Assembly: GCA_905221605.1 (NCBI GenBank)
Contig: CAJNDS010002093.1
Coordinates: 50,001 to 114,000 of the forward strand
Source: Symbiodinium natans
Lineage: Eukaryota; Sar; Dinophyceae; Suessiales; Symbiodiniaceae
Direction: 5' to 3'
Length of the DNA stretch: 64,000 nt
Numbering within the stretch: position 1 is the stretch's first letter; each line of letters starts with the position of its first letter. Shown piece by piece: positions 12,089 through 23,810 of the stretch. The position numbers were made by a program, and so were the translations under genes. The notes beneath the pieces are model-generated. The model made no database searches. It was not told the DNA's origin and saw nothing but the letters and a program-made list of their open reading frames with translations.

Positions 12089-12354
12089 ACCCTGAACCCT
12101 GAACCCTGAACCCTAAACCCTAAACCCTAAACCCTAAACCCTAAACCCTGAGTCGAGTTTCAGGTCGGTGCCATCTTTGAAGCAGTCCCAAGCCCCCCCC
12201 CCAAGCCGGTTTAGGGTTCAGGGTTTAGGGTTTAGGGTTTAGGGTTAGCCTGAAGCCCCGAAGCTTCATCCCTTAGAGCCTTAGAGGCCCAACGCCTCAA
12301 AAACCGAGACCCGAGACCCTAAACCCTAAACCCCTCAAGCTGAAAACCTCATGC

Positions 12355-12545
12355 CTTGGGCTCTTCCCTCTTCCCCCTTCTGCTAGCAGTCCTGAATAGG
12401 TATTATAGCACCCTAAACCCTAAACCCTAAACCCTAAACCCTAAACCCTAAACCCTAAACCCTAAACCCTAAACCCTAAACCCTAAACACCCCCTACTAT
12501 AATCCCTATTGAAGGACTGTTTTGTTTAAGGGGGGAACATCCCAA
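12355..12545. mobile_element. Family B inverted repeat with heptamer array in its loop
   Basis: The left arm is a variant TTGGGCTCTTCCC followed by CAGTCCTGAATAGG. The right arm is ATAATCCCTATTGAAGGACT and ends GGGGGAACATCCCAA. Between the arms, 12411-12490, lies an uninterrupted CCCTAAA array of about eleven units. A heptamer array therefore sits where other copies, such as 1805-1896, have only a few bases. Confidence 0.65.
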
Positions 12546-15019
12546 CTCTATAACCAAAGCCTACATGTAGCCACAAAAGGGCCACATGGAAGTCCTGCCT
12601 TCGGGACTCTCCAGGTAAACCTGGGCTGTCGACACTTTGTCACATAGGGGCCTTCATAAGTAGAAGAGGGTTTTCGGGGGGGGCTACTATAGCCTACTTA
12701 TAAGGGGGCAATATTCCCCTAAACCCTAAACCCTAAACCCTAAACCCTAAACCCTAAACCCTAAATCCTAAACCCTAAACCCTAAACCCTAAACCCGAAA
12801 CCCCTATATTTGTTGAGGGTTTAGGGTGGAGGCCACGAAGGACTTCGATCTGAAGAGCTGCCTATCTGTGTCTGGCTTGGGATGTTCCGCCCTTGTACTA
12901 GCTGTCCTTAACAGGGATTATTGGGGTTTAGGGTTTAGGGAAACGGGTTCAGGGTACAGTCCTTCATACGGACTCTAGTACCCCCCCCCCCCCCTATTAA
13001 CCATATTAGGGGGAGCGAAGGGACTTATAAGCGGGTTACAAGTACAGTTATAGTTGGTTAATAAGTACCATGAACCTCCAAGTGGGCCCTGGATCCCGAA
13101 ACTCCATAAACCCTAAAATCCATAAACCCTGAAATCCATAAGCCCTGAAATCCCTGAATCCATAAAAACCCCTCAAATCCCTACATCCCTAAACCCTAAC
13201 ACGCCTAAAAGCCCTCGGGCGGATTCCCTTTTGCGGGAGGAAAGCAGAAAAGCGCTAAACCCTGGGGTTTACGGTTTCGGGTTTAGGGATTTAGGGCTTT
13301 AAGCCCTAAACCCTGAAACCCGTTTTGTTGGGCATGAGTGCAAACATACTCCTAAAGATGCAAAGGCCAAATGCAAGGTCTCCAAAGATCGTAGACAACT
13401 CCCCAAGCACCAAAAACCAAAACCCAAAACCCACAAAATCCAGAATCTGATGTAAACCGAACTTGACCAACCCTAAACCTTAAACCCAAAAACCCTAACC
13501 CAGAATCTCATATAAACCGAAAGCCCCATTATCGCAAAAAGGTGGCGCGATCGACTGACCAGCTGTTGGGGGAGTCGTTGGCCTCGGCGATTCGGTTTGG
13601 GAGTTTAGGGTTTAGGGTTTAGGGCTGTTTAGGGCTTAGGGTTTGGGGTTTAGGGTTTAGGGCTAAGGGTTTAGGGTGTTTAGTGTTTAGGGCTAGGGTT
13701 TAGGGTTGAGGGTTTGGAGTTTGGGGGTTGAGGGTTTCGGGGCTCGGGGTTTGGGGTTTGGGGTTTGGGTGGGTTTTTTGGGGGGGGGGGGGGAGGTTGT
13801 GGTCTTGTAACAACAAGGACGATGATATTTTCCCGCTTTCGTCAGGGTTTCGGATTGAGGGTTTGGGGTTTGGGGTTTAAGGTTTGGGAGGGGGGGCTTA
13901 GGGTTTAGGCGTTAGGCTTTATAAGCCCTAAACCTATAGGCTTTGGCCAGGGCTTAGGGGTTTGGGATTGCAAGGTTTCGGGTTTTGGGGCTTGGGGCGC
14001 GTGGGTTTCGAAGCGCAAGGCGGCACGGTCAGTTCTGTACTCCAGAACTCTATGGGTGGTTGTCGAAACTATAATCCCATTTGGGGTACCCTAAATATTA
14101 GGTTGCGTATTATAATAGGGACCCAAATACACCCCTAAACCCTAAACCCTAAACCCTAAACCCTAAACCCTAAACCCCAAACCCTAAACCCTAAACCCTA
14201 AACCCTAAACCCTAAACCCTAAACCCTAAACCCTAAACCCTAAACCCTAGACCCTAAACAACACCCCCTATAGATCCCTGAACCTAGGTCCCATGTGTAA
14301 CACGATGGGACGCTTGTAGCTCCATGAGCTGCCAGCGCCTCTAGGGTTTAGGGTTTAGGGTTTAGGGTTTAGGGTTTAGGGCTAGAGTTCAGGTTTTACT
14401 TAGGGCTGTTGCCTTCAGAATCTGTGACAAGAACCTAATCTTTGAAGCGCGACGCTTTCCGAAGCACAAAGGCATGCGGCATGTCGGACAGCATCGCTGC
14501 GCCCGTTCTCTGCTTTGCTGCAGTTCCATCCAACGGTGCCAGCAACGACGTCAATCTGTGAAACCGGTGCAACTGCTAGTGGTCGCCCAAGAAGCAGACA
14601 ACAAGGAATCCGCCCCAAGAGCTGGTCTTTCTGGGCTTTACCGGTTGAGTGATAAGTAATGTGCATCCTCTTTTGCGTACGACTTCTTCTTCTACTGGGG
14701 AAAAATGTGGGGTCGCATTATGAGAGGGACCCAAGGGGCACCATGGAATAGAGTACTGGCCCTACACATTGTTTATTGTACATCTTCTCGTGTTTAGGAT
14801 TTAGGGTTTAGGGGTGGGGTTTAGGGTTTAGGGTTTAGGGTTTAGGGTTTAGGGTTTAGGGTTTAGGGTTTAGGGTTTAGGGTTTAGGGATCAGGGTTTA
14901 GGGTTTAGGGTTTAGGGTTTAGGCACCGACTTGATACATAATGGAGTCCAAACTAAACAGTGATGATGCGGCCTTGGGGGGAAAGAGCAGTTCAGGGTTT
15001 AGGTGACTCCCCTGAACCC

Positions 15020-15151
15020 TACTTGGAGGTTCATGGTACTTATTCACCAATTAGAACTGTACTTCTGACCCACTTATAAGCCCCTTAAGTGCCCTTACAT
15101 CGTTACAAGTACAGTTATAATTGGTTAATAAGTACCATGAACCTCCAAGTA
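15020..15151. mobile_element. Family A hairpin MITE, well preserved
   Basis: The left arm TACTTGGAGGTTCATGGTAC and right arm GTACCATGAACCTCCAAGTA are exact inverted copies over 20 bases. The interior carries ATTAGAACTGTACTT and its inverted partner AAGTACAGTTATAATTGG. Good arm identity suggests a younger copy than that at 11.4 kb. Confidence 0.8.
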
Positions 15152-15566
15152 AGCCCATCATCTGAAGCCGAAAGCCCCAAGCCTCAGAACCCTAAGCCTT
15201 AGGCAGGCTCGGGGAGAGGGTTTTAAGCGCAGCCTGAGACATAGGCCGCGGGAAAGGACTTGGTTTTGGGGGCTCATGGGGGCTTCCTTCATGAAGGGTT
15301 GTGGAAGTTCTCAACACGTGCCTGGTGCCCCGTCTGGCCCGGCTGAATTGCTAGATTTTGGGGCAAAACTCTTCGGCATTTGAATACTTCCCAAAATAAG
15401 GGTACCCCCTCTATCCCCCCAAATAGAAGAGAATCCCTTTAAAGGGGCCCCCAAAAAGGGTACCCCTGGCTTCGGAAACCCCCTAAACCCTAAACCCTAA
15501 ACCCTGAACCCTAAACCCTAAACCCTCAACCCTCAACCCTAAACCCTAAACCCTAAACCCTAAACC

Positions 15567-15653
15567 GTTTGGAGAGAAGGGCATCTTCCATTCCAAGAGT
15601 AGTAGGGCCGGCACCAATCGTATCGTCTCCACATGCCCCACATCCTCCGCCAT
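15567..15653 (-). CDS. Start exon of an unknown protein
   Basis: A minus-strand ATG at 15653 in the context CGCCATGG opens MAEDVGHVETIRLVPALLLL, followed by EWKMPFSPN. It ends at the donor G|GTTTAGGG, whose first bases are the heptamer. The island is otherwise bounded by heptamer arrays on both sides. The LVPALLLL stretch is hydrophobic but short for a membrane anchor. I could not identify the next exon with certainty. A candidate at about 15345-15292 reads PGQTGHQARVENFHNPS and then stops, but its phase does not match. Confidence 0.5.
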
Positions 15654-17495
15654 GGCGGGGGTGAGGGTTTAGGGTTTAGGGTTTAGGGTTTAGGGTTTAG
15701 GGTTTAGGGTTTAGGGTTTAGGGTTTAGGGTTTAGGGTTTAGGGGGTTTGGGGTTTGGGGTTTGGGGCTTGGGGTTTAGCGTTTAGGGTTTAGGGTTTGG
15801 GGTGGGGGGGGGGGGGGGCTGCATGTCCGAAAGCCCCCTGTTCCGTCTGCTGCAGAGCTTACTTCTGAAGCCCTAACCTATACCCCGAGCCCTTAACCCT
15901 TTTGACACTGTGGTTTTGATGTCCCAAAGAGGTGTTTATGGAGACGATCTCGCTTGTTCGCCTGTCGCCGTTCGTGTGCAGAGCCTCGAGGGGCGCGCAC
16001 GAGGCTGCAGGAGCTAATGAGATAACAGGGTTTGGGGTTCAGGGTTCAGGGTTCAGGGTTCAGGGTTCAGGGTTCAGGGTTCAGGGTTTAGGGTTTAGGG
16101 TTTAGGGTTTAGGGTGTTCGCTGTCCATGCCATTCGGGAAGACCAGGTAAAATGTTCGTCAAGGACGAATTGGGTACAGAAGTTCCATACCTCTCCAGGG
16201 CTGAACAAGTTCTGGACCCGCAAATGGCGAAACTTTTGGATAAATCCATCTGGGGGTTTCCCAGAATTGGGGTACCTGTGTGGGGCGTTCCTATGATAAG
16301 GATCAGAATATGTCGGGTGTATATTCGGGGCACCCCCTATTTTGGGAGATGGTTCAGGGTTTCGGGTTTAGGGTTTAGGGTTAGGGACTAGGCACATCAA
16401 CGCCCGGACTCTACACCCTGAACCCTCCAACACCAAAGCCCTGAAGCTTGAAGCCCGGAGACCCTCGAAGCCCTAAACCCTAAAGCCTAAAGCCTAAACC
16501 CCAAACCCGAAACCCGAAACCCTAAACCCTAAACCCTAAACCCTAAACCCTGAACCCTAAACCCCAAACCCTAAACCCTGAACCCTAAACCCTAAACCCT
16601 AAACCCTAAACCCTGAACCCTAAACCCTAAACCCCAAACCCTAAACCCTAAACCCAAATCCTAGGGCCCTACGGAGCACTACTCCGGTCCCGGGCGAAGA
16701 TCGCGAACTCAAAGCGTGTTCCAACCTTTCGGGACATGAGGGCAGGGCTGACCCTTGGCTGCCCCTTATATAAAGTTTACACCCTATACAAATTAAGGGC
16801 CCATACCTCAAAACCCTTTGAAGGGAGGTAAGGGACCAGATTACGGGACCAAACCTACGTACAGCCGGAAGAGGTATCCCCATGTCTTGCCTGCTGTTTT
16901 TTTATAAGAAGGCCCGGAACTCACCGGCCCGGAACTCAAAAACTCGAAGCCCTCACGCCTGAACACTAAGCCCTAAACCCTACACCCAACCCCCTAAACC
17001 CTACACCCTAAAGCCTAAACCCTACACCCAACCCTAGGGCCCAGGCTGCAAAGCCTTTCTTCAGGTGCATGAGGCCCGTGTTCCCCCGGTTGCCCTGGGA
17101 GCGCAGATTGACTTGTAAGGACTGCTTGGGTGTTTAGGGTTTAGGGTTTAGGGCTAGGGTTTAGGGTTTAGGGTTTAGGGTTCCGGGTTGGGGTTTAGGG
17201 TGTGGAGTTTTGAGGTAGGGCTGCGGTGTGATGTTTACCTATAAAGGGTTTCCTACCTGAAACTTTCCTAAAAAACTTAGGATCCAGAGCCAGAGCCTTG
17301 CTTTCATGCTGCGAGGAATGAAATAAATCCCAAAACTGTGATCCGCCGTTTTTAAGTATGCTCTGCGCTCTTATACTCCACAAGGTCCAAAACCCCAACA
17401 CCCTAGACCCTAAACCCTAAACCCTAAACCCTAAACCCCTAAACCCCTAAACCCCTAAACCCCAAAACCCCAAAACCCCAAAACCCCAAACCCTA
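15654..17495. repeat. Heptamer and variant arrays with repeat elements
   Basis: Perfect TTTAGGG at 15667-15745 and a GGGTTCA variant array at 16035-16088. A GGGTACC-rich element lies at about 16150-16350, and a copy of a GGGCCC-rich family (family C) at about 16755-16870. Islands at about 15815-15875 and 15905-16010 read openly on both strands. For example, 15905-16010 gives VVLMSQRGVYGDDLACSP on plus and TSEIVSINTSLGHQNHSVKR on minus, so neither is called. Confidence 0.55.
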
Positions 17496-17553
17496 AGCTG
17501 AGGCAACCGCCCGGAGCTGGATGTACACGTCGCCATCGGTGTCACTGCAGGGC
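17496..17553 (-). CDS. Terminal exon ending in SDTDGDVYIQL...
   Basis: Minus-strand exon after the acceptor AAGCAAG|G. It reads PCSDTDGDVYIQLRAVASA and a TAG stop, with almost all codons ending in G or C. The text DTDGDVYI resembles part of an EF-hand calcium loop, but the first and last ligand positions are not acidic here, so I do not assign that domain. The upstream exons are not identified. Confidence 0.45.
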
Positions 17554-17817
17554 CTTGCTTTTTGTGTGTTTAGGGTTTAGGGTTTAGGGTTTAGGGTTTA
17601 GGGCTTGTCGATTAAACATGCGTAGTGTATGGAAAGAGAGACGGACGTCCGAAACCTTCAGCGCAAAAGAGTTCCGTCATGTACATGGAGCTCTACTTTC
17701 TCCCACCCCAAGATGCCACCCAAAGCATCTGTAGGACGCTTAAGTTCTTAAGCGTCGCTAATATTGATAATAGTGTCTGGTAAAGAGATTACAGAAAATG
17801 TGAGAAACAAAAGACCA

Positions 17818-19405
17818 TGCACTTACACAGTAAATGGCTGTAATTATGTTCCATAATTACCATTTACTTCTAGGTAAGACTAGAAAGTCGGCTTGCTAAG
17901 GCCTTTGGGTGGCTTAGGGGGGCTTACCCCCTCCTGTGGGGTACTCCACACAAAAAAACGCTTCGTTTTGGAGTAATTTTTGGCTCCAAGCACGATTTAG
18001 AAAGGCCAGACAAAGAAAAACGCATTTAAAGAGACCACACACAAAGAAACGCACTGTTTTGGAGTAATTTTTGGCCCCAAGCACGATTTAGCAAGGCCAG
18101 ACAAAGAAAAACGTGCTGTTCCCGAGTAATTTTTGGCTCCAGGCATTTGGCTGGCCACGAGCACTCGAGGGTCCATTTTTTGATCCGGGTTTGACTGGGG
18201 CTTAGGGTGGCTTCAGAGAAGCTATTTAGCAAGGCCAGACAAGGAAAAACGCGCTGTTCCCGAGTAATTTTTGGCTCCAGGCATTTGGCTGGCCACGAGC
18301 ACTCGAGGGTCCATTTTTTGATCCGGGTTTGATTGGGCTTCATTTTAGGCTTCAACCACGATTTAGCAAGGCCAGACAAAGAAAAACGCGCTGTTCCCGA
18401 GTAATTTTTGGCTCCAAGGCCTTTGGCTGGCCACGAGCACTCGAGGGTCCATTTTTTGATCCGGGTTTGACTGGGGCTTAGGGTGGCTTACCCTCTCCTG
18501 GGCTACCCCCACAAGAAGGCCAGAATTTTAGAAAATGAGGGGGTAATTTCCGCTATATAAAATCTATTTAAAATTAATTGGGAATCGAGCCATTTTTCCC
18601 GAATCCTGGGGTACCCCCCACGGAGCCTCCCTGGGACCTTCAAAAAAGCTTTCAGCCTCCTTCAGACCTTCGAAAGAGCTTCAGAGAGGCCACGCAAAGA
18701 GAAACGCACTGTTTTGGAGTAATTTTTGGTTTCCAACACGATTTAGCGAGGCCAGACAAAAAAAAACGCGCTGTTCCCAAGTAATTTTTGGCTCCAAGGC
18801 CTTTGGCTGGCCACGAGCACTCGAGGGTCTATTTTCTGATCCGGGTTTGACAAAGCAGAGGGGAGCTCACCTTCTCCTGGGCTACTGACAAGAAGGCCAG
18901 AATTTTAGAAAATCAGGGGGTAATTTCCGCTATTTAAAACCTATTTAAAATTAACTAGGAATCGAGCCATTTTTCCCGAATCCTGGGGTACCCCTCACGG
19001 AGCCTCCTTGGGATCTCGAAAAAGCTTTCAGCCTCCTTCAGACCTGCGAAAGAGCTTTCAGACCTTCGAAAGAGCTTCAGACAAGCCACACAAAGAGAAA
19101 CGCACTGTTTTGGAGTAATTTTTGGCTTCCACCACGGTTTAGCAAGGCCAGACAAAGAAAAACGCGCTGTTCCCGAGTAATTTTTGGCTCCAAGGCCTTT
19201 GGCTGGCCACGAGCACTCGAGGGTCCATTTTCTGATCCGGGTTTGATGACCTGGGTTTAGGGCTAACAATAATACTTGTATTAATACTGACAGTACTGTC
19301 TATAGAAATATTAAAGAATATTTGTATACAGACATGCACTTACCTGTAAATGGCTGTAATTATATTCTATAATTACCATTTACCTCTAGGTAAGACTTAG
19401 AAGGT
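17818..19405. mobile_element. Composite repeat block with direct terminal repeats
   Basis: The two ends carry near-identical direct repeats, about 17818-17895 and 19331-19405, both with GTAAATGGCTGTAATTAT and AATTACCATTTAC. Inside, a unit of about 130 bases containing GGAGTAATTTTTGGCTCC, TTTGGCTGGCCACGAGCACT and TTTTTTGATCCGGGTTTGA recurs about six times, whole or truncated. A second unit with GAATCGAGCCATTTTTCCCG occurs twice (18582 and 18960). Heptamers are nearly absent, unlike the flanks. Open frames in the block (117 and 104 codons) repeat the same peptide because the DNA repeats, and are not genes. This looks like a young inserted or expanded element. Confidence 0.7.
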
Positions 19406-19755
19406 CATTTGTTTACATTCCCGTCAAGGTGTGGTACGCTCCTGTACGTAAGAAGGCTTAAGCTGAGCACTCAGGCTTAAGCTTAAGAGTTTAGGGTTTA
19501 GAGGTTAGGGGTTTAGGGGTTTAGGGCTTAGGGTTTAGGGCTTAGGGTTTAGGGCTTCAGGGTTTTGGGTTCTTTGGGCAACTAGGGTTTAGGGTTTAGG
19601 GTTTAGGGTTTAGGGGTTAGGGGTTTAGGGCTGCAGGGTTTTGGGTTCTTTGGGCAACTGCTCCCTTAAACCCCCAAAGCCCCCCAAACCTTTTACCCCT
19701 AAGCCCTTACACCCTCAAGCTCTAGCCCCTTCAGCCTGAACCCACTACCCCAAAC
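19406..19755. repeat. Heptamer region with a duplicated 30-base segment
   Basis: A segment containing GGGTTTTGGGTTCTTTGGGC occurs at about 19560 and again at about 19631, separated by perfect heptamers. A possible further exon of the adjacent minus-strand gene (LKGLELE, about 19733-19710) lies here with matching phase, but it is too short to assert. Confidence 0.5.
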
Positions 19756-21038
19756 CCTTCCAGGGACGCCAGGCCCTTGAGTGGCCACAGAGCCTTCTAC
19801 TAGCAACCGTCCACCCGAAAGAAACCCCGAAACCCGACGCCCCAAAACCCTGACCTGTTCAGCAACATGCGAAGCTATGGTGTGGGCTTGATCCGCAAGC
19901 GGCCTGCATGTCCCACCCCAGCACCCTGAAGAATAAACACCAAAGCAACAGACCGGTAAAGACCTCCATAAAACGTCGACTCTTCCCTAAGCCCTATGCC
20001 CAAATTAAGCCCTCAGCCCTAAGCCTTTCGCCCTAAGCCCTCGGCCCTACAAGCCCTGCCCCAAACCTAGCTAAACAACCCAAAAGCCCGAACACTCCGA
20101 GCTGCTTTGTGGCGGTGTCCACGAGGATGCGGTATTCTTTGTGCCCTGGCCTGGCGTTTAAGGGCCCCATGGCGTGGGCTCGCTGTCTTTGCGGAGGAGG
20201 GATTAAGGTTTGGGGTTTGGGGTTTAGGGTTTGGGGTTTAGGGTTTAGGGTTTGGGGTTTAGGGACTGGGGTTTTGGGCATAAGGGTTTGGCCGTTAGGG
20301 TTTGGGGCTTGGGGCTTAGTCATGCGGTTTGGCGTTTAGGTGGGTTTCGGGTTGAGGGCTTGGGATTTAGGGTTTGGGGCCTAGGGTCCGGAGTTTTTAG
20401 ATTTCAGGGTTGGCCTGTTACCTTAAACCCGAAACCCTAAACCCTAAACCCCAATCCCTAAACCCTAAACCCTAAACCCACCATGGGGCCACTCCGCCAG
20501 GCCCCTAAACATGGCTGATGCGCTGCTTCATCTTCATGAAGTCCTCGGCAGGAGGGCTTGGGGGTGTAGGCTTAGGGTTTAGGGTTTGGGGTTTAGGGTT
20601 TAGGGTTTAGGGTTTAGGGTTTAGGGTTTAGGGTTGGTTTAGGGTTTAGGGTTTGGGCCGCAGGGCTTCAGGGCGAGAGTTTCCAAGATCGTCACGCGCA
20701 AATTCCTAAACCCAAATGCCGCCCAGCCCAACCGGGCCTAACCTTTCAAACTAACCCTAAACCCTAAACCCTAAACCCTAAACCCTAAACCCTAAACACT
20801 AAAACCCTAAAACCCTAAACCCTAAGCCCTAGATCCTAAATCCTAACCCCTAACCCCTAAACTCTCAAAACCCGAAACCCTAAACCCTCAGCCCTAAAAT
20901 CCTAAAACCTAAATCCTAACCCCTAAACTCTCAAAACCCTAAAACCCTACACCCCCTTCAGATTCGCCCCGGAACCTCCCTCATGAGCAGGGTCCTCGAT
21001 GCCCGGGGCGTCGTGATCTGGCCTTTTTTCGAGCTCAT
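19756..21038 (-). CDS. Six-exon unknown protein, best-supported model
   Basis: All six exons join in frame. Exon 1, 21038-20976, starts MSSKKGQITTPRASRTLLMR and has donor GAG|GTTCCG. Exon 2, 20737-20667, includes ARLGWAAFGFRNLRVTILET. Exon 3, 20556-20511, reads PPAEDFMKMKQRISH and has donor CAT|GTTTAGG. Exon 4, 20182-20088, includes HKEYRILVDTATKQLGVF. Exon 5, 19903-19855, reads PLADQAHTIASHVAEQ. Exon 6, 19793-19756, reads ALWPLKGLASLE with donor GTTTGGG. Exons 2 and 4 would use GC donors. Introns are about 60-330 bases, three of them heptamer-rich. GGGTTTAGG within exon 2 is read through as codons. The protein begins basic and then looks like a mixed soluble domain. I do not recognise the family, and the 3' end is open. 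Confidence 0.65.
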
Positions 21039-22248
21039 CTCGGCCTCTCCAGCTTCGGGAGGGGTTTAGGGCATTAGGGCTTTCGGGTTTTTGGGGTTTA
21101 GGGTTTAGGGTTTAGGGCTTTAGGCATGTAGGGTTTAGGTGTTTTGGGGTGTAGGGATTTAGAGGTTTAGGGCTTTAGGGTTCAGGGAGTTGCCCAAAAA
21201 CTCCTTAGACTAGCCTAAACCCTAAACTGTTTCCAAGCTGAGGACTTTTGGGCAACCTTAACGCTTCAACTTCAACTCCCTGAACCCCTGAAACGTAAAC
21301 CCTACACCCCAAACCCTAAACCCTAAACCCTAAACCCTAAACCCTAAACCCTAAACCCTAAACCCTAAACCCTAAACCCTAAACCCTAAACCCTAAACCC
21401 TAAACCCTAAACCCTAAACCCTGACCCCCTTGGCTTTCTCATGAGCTTAGGGGCTTGCGGGGTGCATTGAGTTGAGGGATTTCCTTGGGCTCATGAGGTT
21501 TGTTGGCAGTCTGCGAGTTCTGGGAGTCTAGTGGTTCACAGGGTATACGGGGTTTAGGGTTTAGGGTTTGGGGTTTAGGGGGTTTGGGGTTCAGGGGTTT
21601 GGGGTGTGGGTTTTTTTTTGTTCAGGGGGTTTAGGGTTTAGGGTTCACGGGTTCAGGGGTTGGGGTTTAAGGTTTAGGGTTCAAGGGGTTTGGGAGTTTA
21701 GGGGTTTAGGGAGTTCAGGGTTTTCCGGGTTGGAGGGTTTTGGGGATTGGGGGGGGGGGGGGTTGGGGTTTAGGGATTGTCTATAGTTCCGTGTTTCGGC
21801 CCTTCAGGGTCCCTAAACCCTAAAACCCTAAACCCTAACCCTAAACCCGAACCCTAGAGGATTGAGCCGTTCAGCTCCATGCGGGACTTCGGCAATGAAA
21901 AGTCGAGGCCTGATCTCTCCAGCTTCGGCAGGGGTTTAGGGTTCAGGGTTTAGGGTTTAGGGTTTAGGGTTTAGGGTTTAGGGTTTAGGGTTTAGGGTTT
22001 AGGGTTTAGGGTTTAGGGTTTAGGGTTTAGGGTTTAGGGTTTAGGGTTTAGGGTTTAGGGTTTAGGGTTTAGGGTTTAGGGTTTAGGGCTTAGGGCTTAG
22101 GGCTTAGGGCTTAGGGCTTAGGGCTTAGGGCTTAGGGCTTAGGGTTTAGGGTTTAGGGTTTAGGGTTCACTTGGAGCTAAACACAAACCAGAGCCCCAAA
22201 CCGGCACATGCCCTAAACCCTAAAGCCTAAACCCTAAACCCTAGACCC

Positions 22249-22335
22249 CAAGCAAACCATACTGGAAGCCTCAAGCCCAAACTCTGGTCAGAAGACAACA
22301 TCACTGGTTCCGGAAAGAATCCCCAGCAAGAGGGC
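22249..22335 (-). CDS. Exon-like island, unknown protein
   Basis: Reads PSCWGFFPEPVMLSSDQSLG then LRLPVWFAW between the acceptor CCCGAAG|C and the donor GG|GTCTAGGG. The whole 87-base island is open in this frame. Parts of plus-strand frames are also open, so strand rests on length and on the minus-strand bias of better-supported neighbours. Confidence 0.35.
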
Positions 22336-23739
22336 TTCGGGTTTAGTGGTCCCCTAAACCCTACTAAACCCTAGACCCTGAACCCTACACCCTAAACCCT
22401 AAACCCTAAACCCTAAACCCTAAACCCTAAACCCTAAACCCTACACCCTAAACCCTAACTAGGGCTTAGGGCCCTGAACTCCCCGCGGGTGGCCTAACCG
22501 CGTCTCGTCAACCCTGAGTCGCGCAGGGTTCAGGGTTTCAGGGTTTTAGGTTTAAGGGTTAGGGTTTAGGGTTTAGGGTTTAGGGTTTAGGGTTTAGGGT
22601 TTAGGGTTTAGGGTTTAGGGCTTAGGGTTTAGGGTTTAGGGTTTAGGGTTTAGGGTTTAGGGCTTAGGGTTTAGGGTTTAGGGTTTAGGGTTTAGGGTTT
22701 AATAACCTAATATGCTATACTACACTAGATTATGTTTAAACAACAGCAGAATATACGATAGTACATATCATGTTCAAAACAAATACGGTATAAAACGATA
22801 TGCATATTGGATATCATAAGTTTACAGGTTAAACCCTATCAATCCTAGAACTCCAAAAAATGCTGAACTGCCAACCCTAAACCCTAAACCCTCAACCCAT
22901 AAACCCTAAACCCTAAACCCTAAACCCTAAACCCTAAACCCTAAACCCTAAGCCCTAAGCCCTAAGCCCTCAGCCCTAAACCCTAAACCCTAAACCCTAA
23001 ACCCTAAACCCTAAACCCTAAACCCTAAACCCTAAACCCAACCCTCAACCCTGAACCCGAAGTCCGAAACTTCCATAAGAGACCTAAACTCCCCGCTACA
23101 GGCATCCGACAAAGTCATGGCATGGTCATGGCCCCGATGTCTAAACCCTAAACCCTAAACCCTAAACCCTAAACCCTAAACCCTAAACCCTAAACTCTAA
23201 ACCCTAAACCCTAAACCCTAAACCCTAAACCCAGGAAAGTCATAAAAAGTCCTGGCCCCGTCGCTTTCCCCCCAGTTAAGCGCAAAGGCAACATGCACCA
23301 GTACGCATAGTAACTAGCAAAGCATTGGGCAATCAATCGGGAAGCAGAGGCATTTCACCTGGCAACACCATCCAGGAGCAACCCGTGCAGAACGCACGAG
23401 CTGCAGAAACCAGAACGCACGAGCTGCAGAAACACGAGTGAACGCTACTTCTGGACAGCGTCTCCCCGACCCATACTTAGTGCCAACGCCCCAGGGATTT
23501 TAAGGCTTGATGCAAGGGGTCTAGGACTTCAGACCCTAAACTACACCCTAAACCCTAAACCCTCAACCCTAACCCCTAACCCCTAAACCCTAAACCCTAA
23601 ACCCCAAACCCTAAACCCTAAACCCTTGGGGGCTCCAGGCCTTACAGGGTCTCGGGAGAGCTGACCCTTTAGGGCCGCGAAAGCCTAAACCCCAACCAGT
23701 ACACCCCAATACACAAAACAACCCAAAACAGCCCCTCGA

Positions 23740-23810
23740 GGGTAGGTCGATCGGACCTGCGTACAGCTCAGGCCCCGACTCCTCCGTCTCTTTGGCTGCC
23801 TCTGCACTTC
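23740..23810 (-). CDS. Exon-like island, acidic unknown protein
   Basis: After the acceptor GCAGAG|GCA the minus strand reads AAKETEESGPELYAGPIDLP and continues SRG. Acidic composition and GC-ending codons support a real exon. The exon's partners are not identified. Confidence 0.4.

Larger units (their letters stand above)
11870..15566. repeat. Heptamer region, inverted-repeat elements, ambiguous islands
   Basis: Heptamer arrays (12120-12147, 12411-12490, 12719-12800, 14136-14255, 14810-14925) separate unique islands. Several islands read well on both strands: about 12150-12200, about 12830-12865 (VEATKDFDLKSCLS on plus), about 13545-13590 and 14474-14662. The last is a 61-codon plus-strand frame, with an 83-codon frame on the opposite strand. 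Hairpin elements lie at 12355-12545, 12877-12996 and 15020-15151. A G-run lies at 13784-13793. No gene is asserted. Confidence 0.6.

Noticed and set aside
17970-19195. Dinoflagellate spliced-leader relics suggested by TTTTTGGCTCCAAG
   Set aside because: Only the last part resembles the leader, with an extra C. The first half is absent, and the phrase is part of the internal unit of the composite repeat block.
18026-19269. Open frames of 104 and 117 codons
   Set aside because: They translate the repeated unit of the composite block (the same peptide twice in one frame) and show no independent coding signal.
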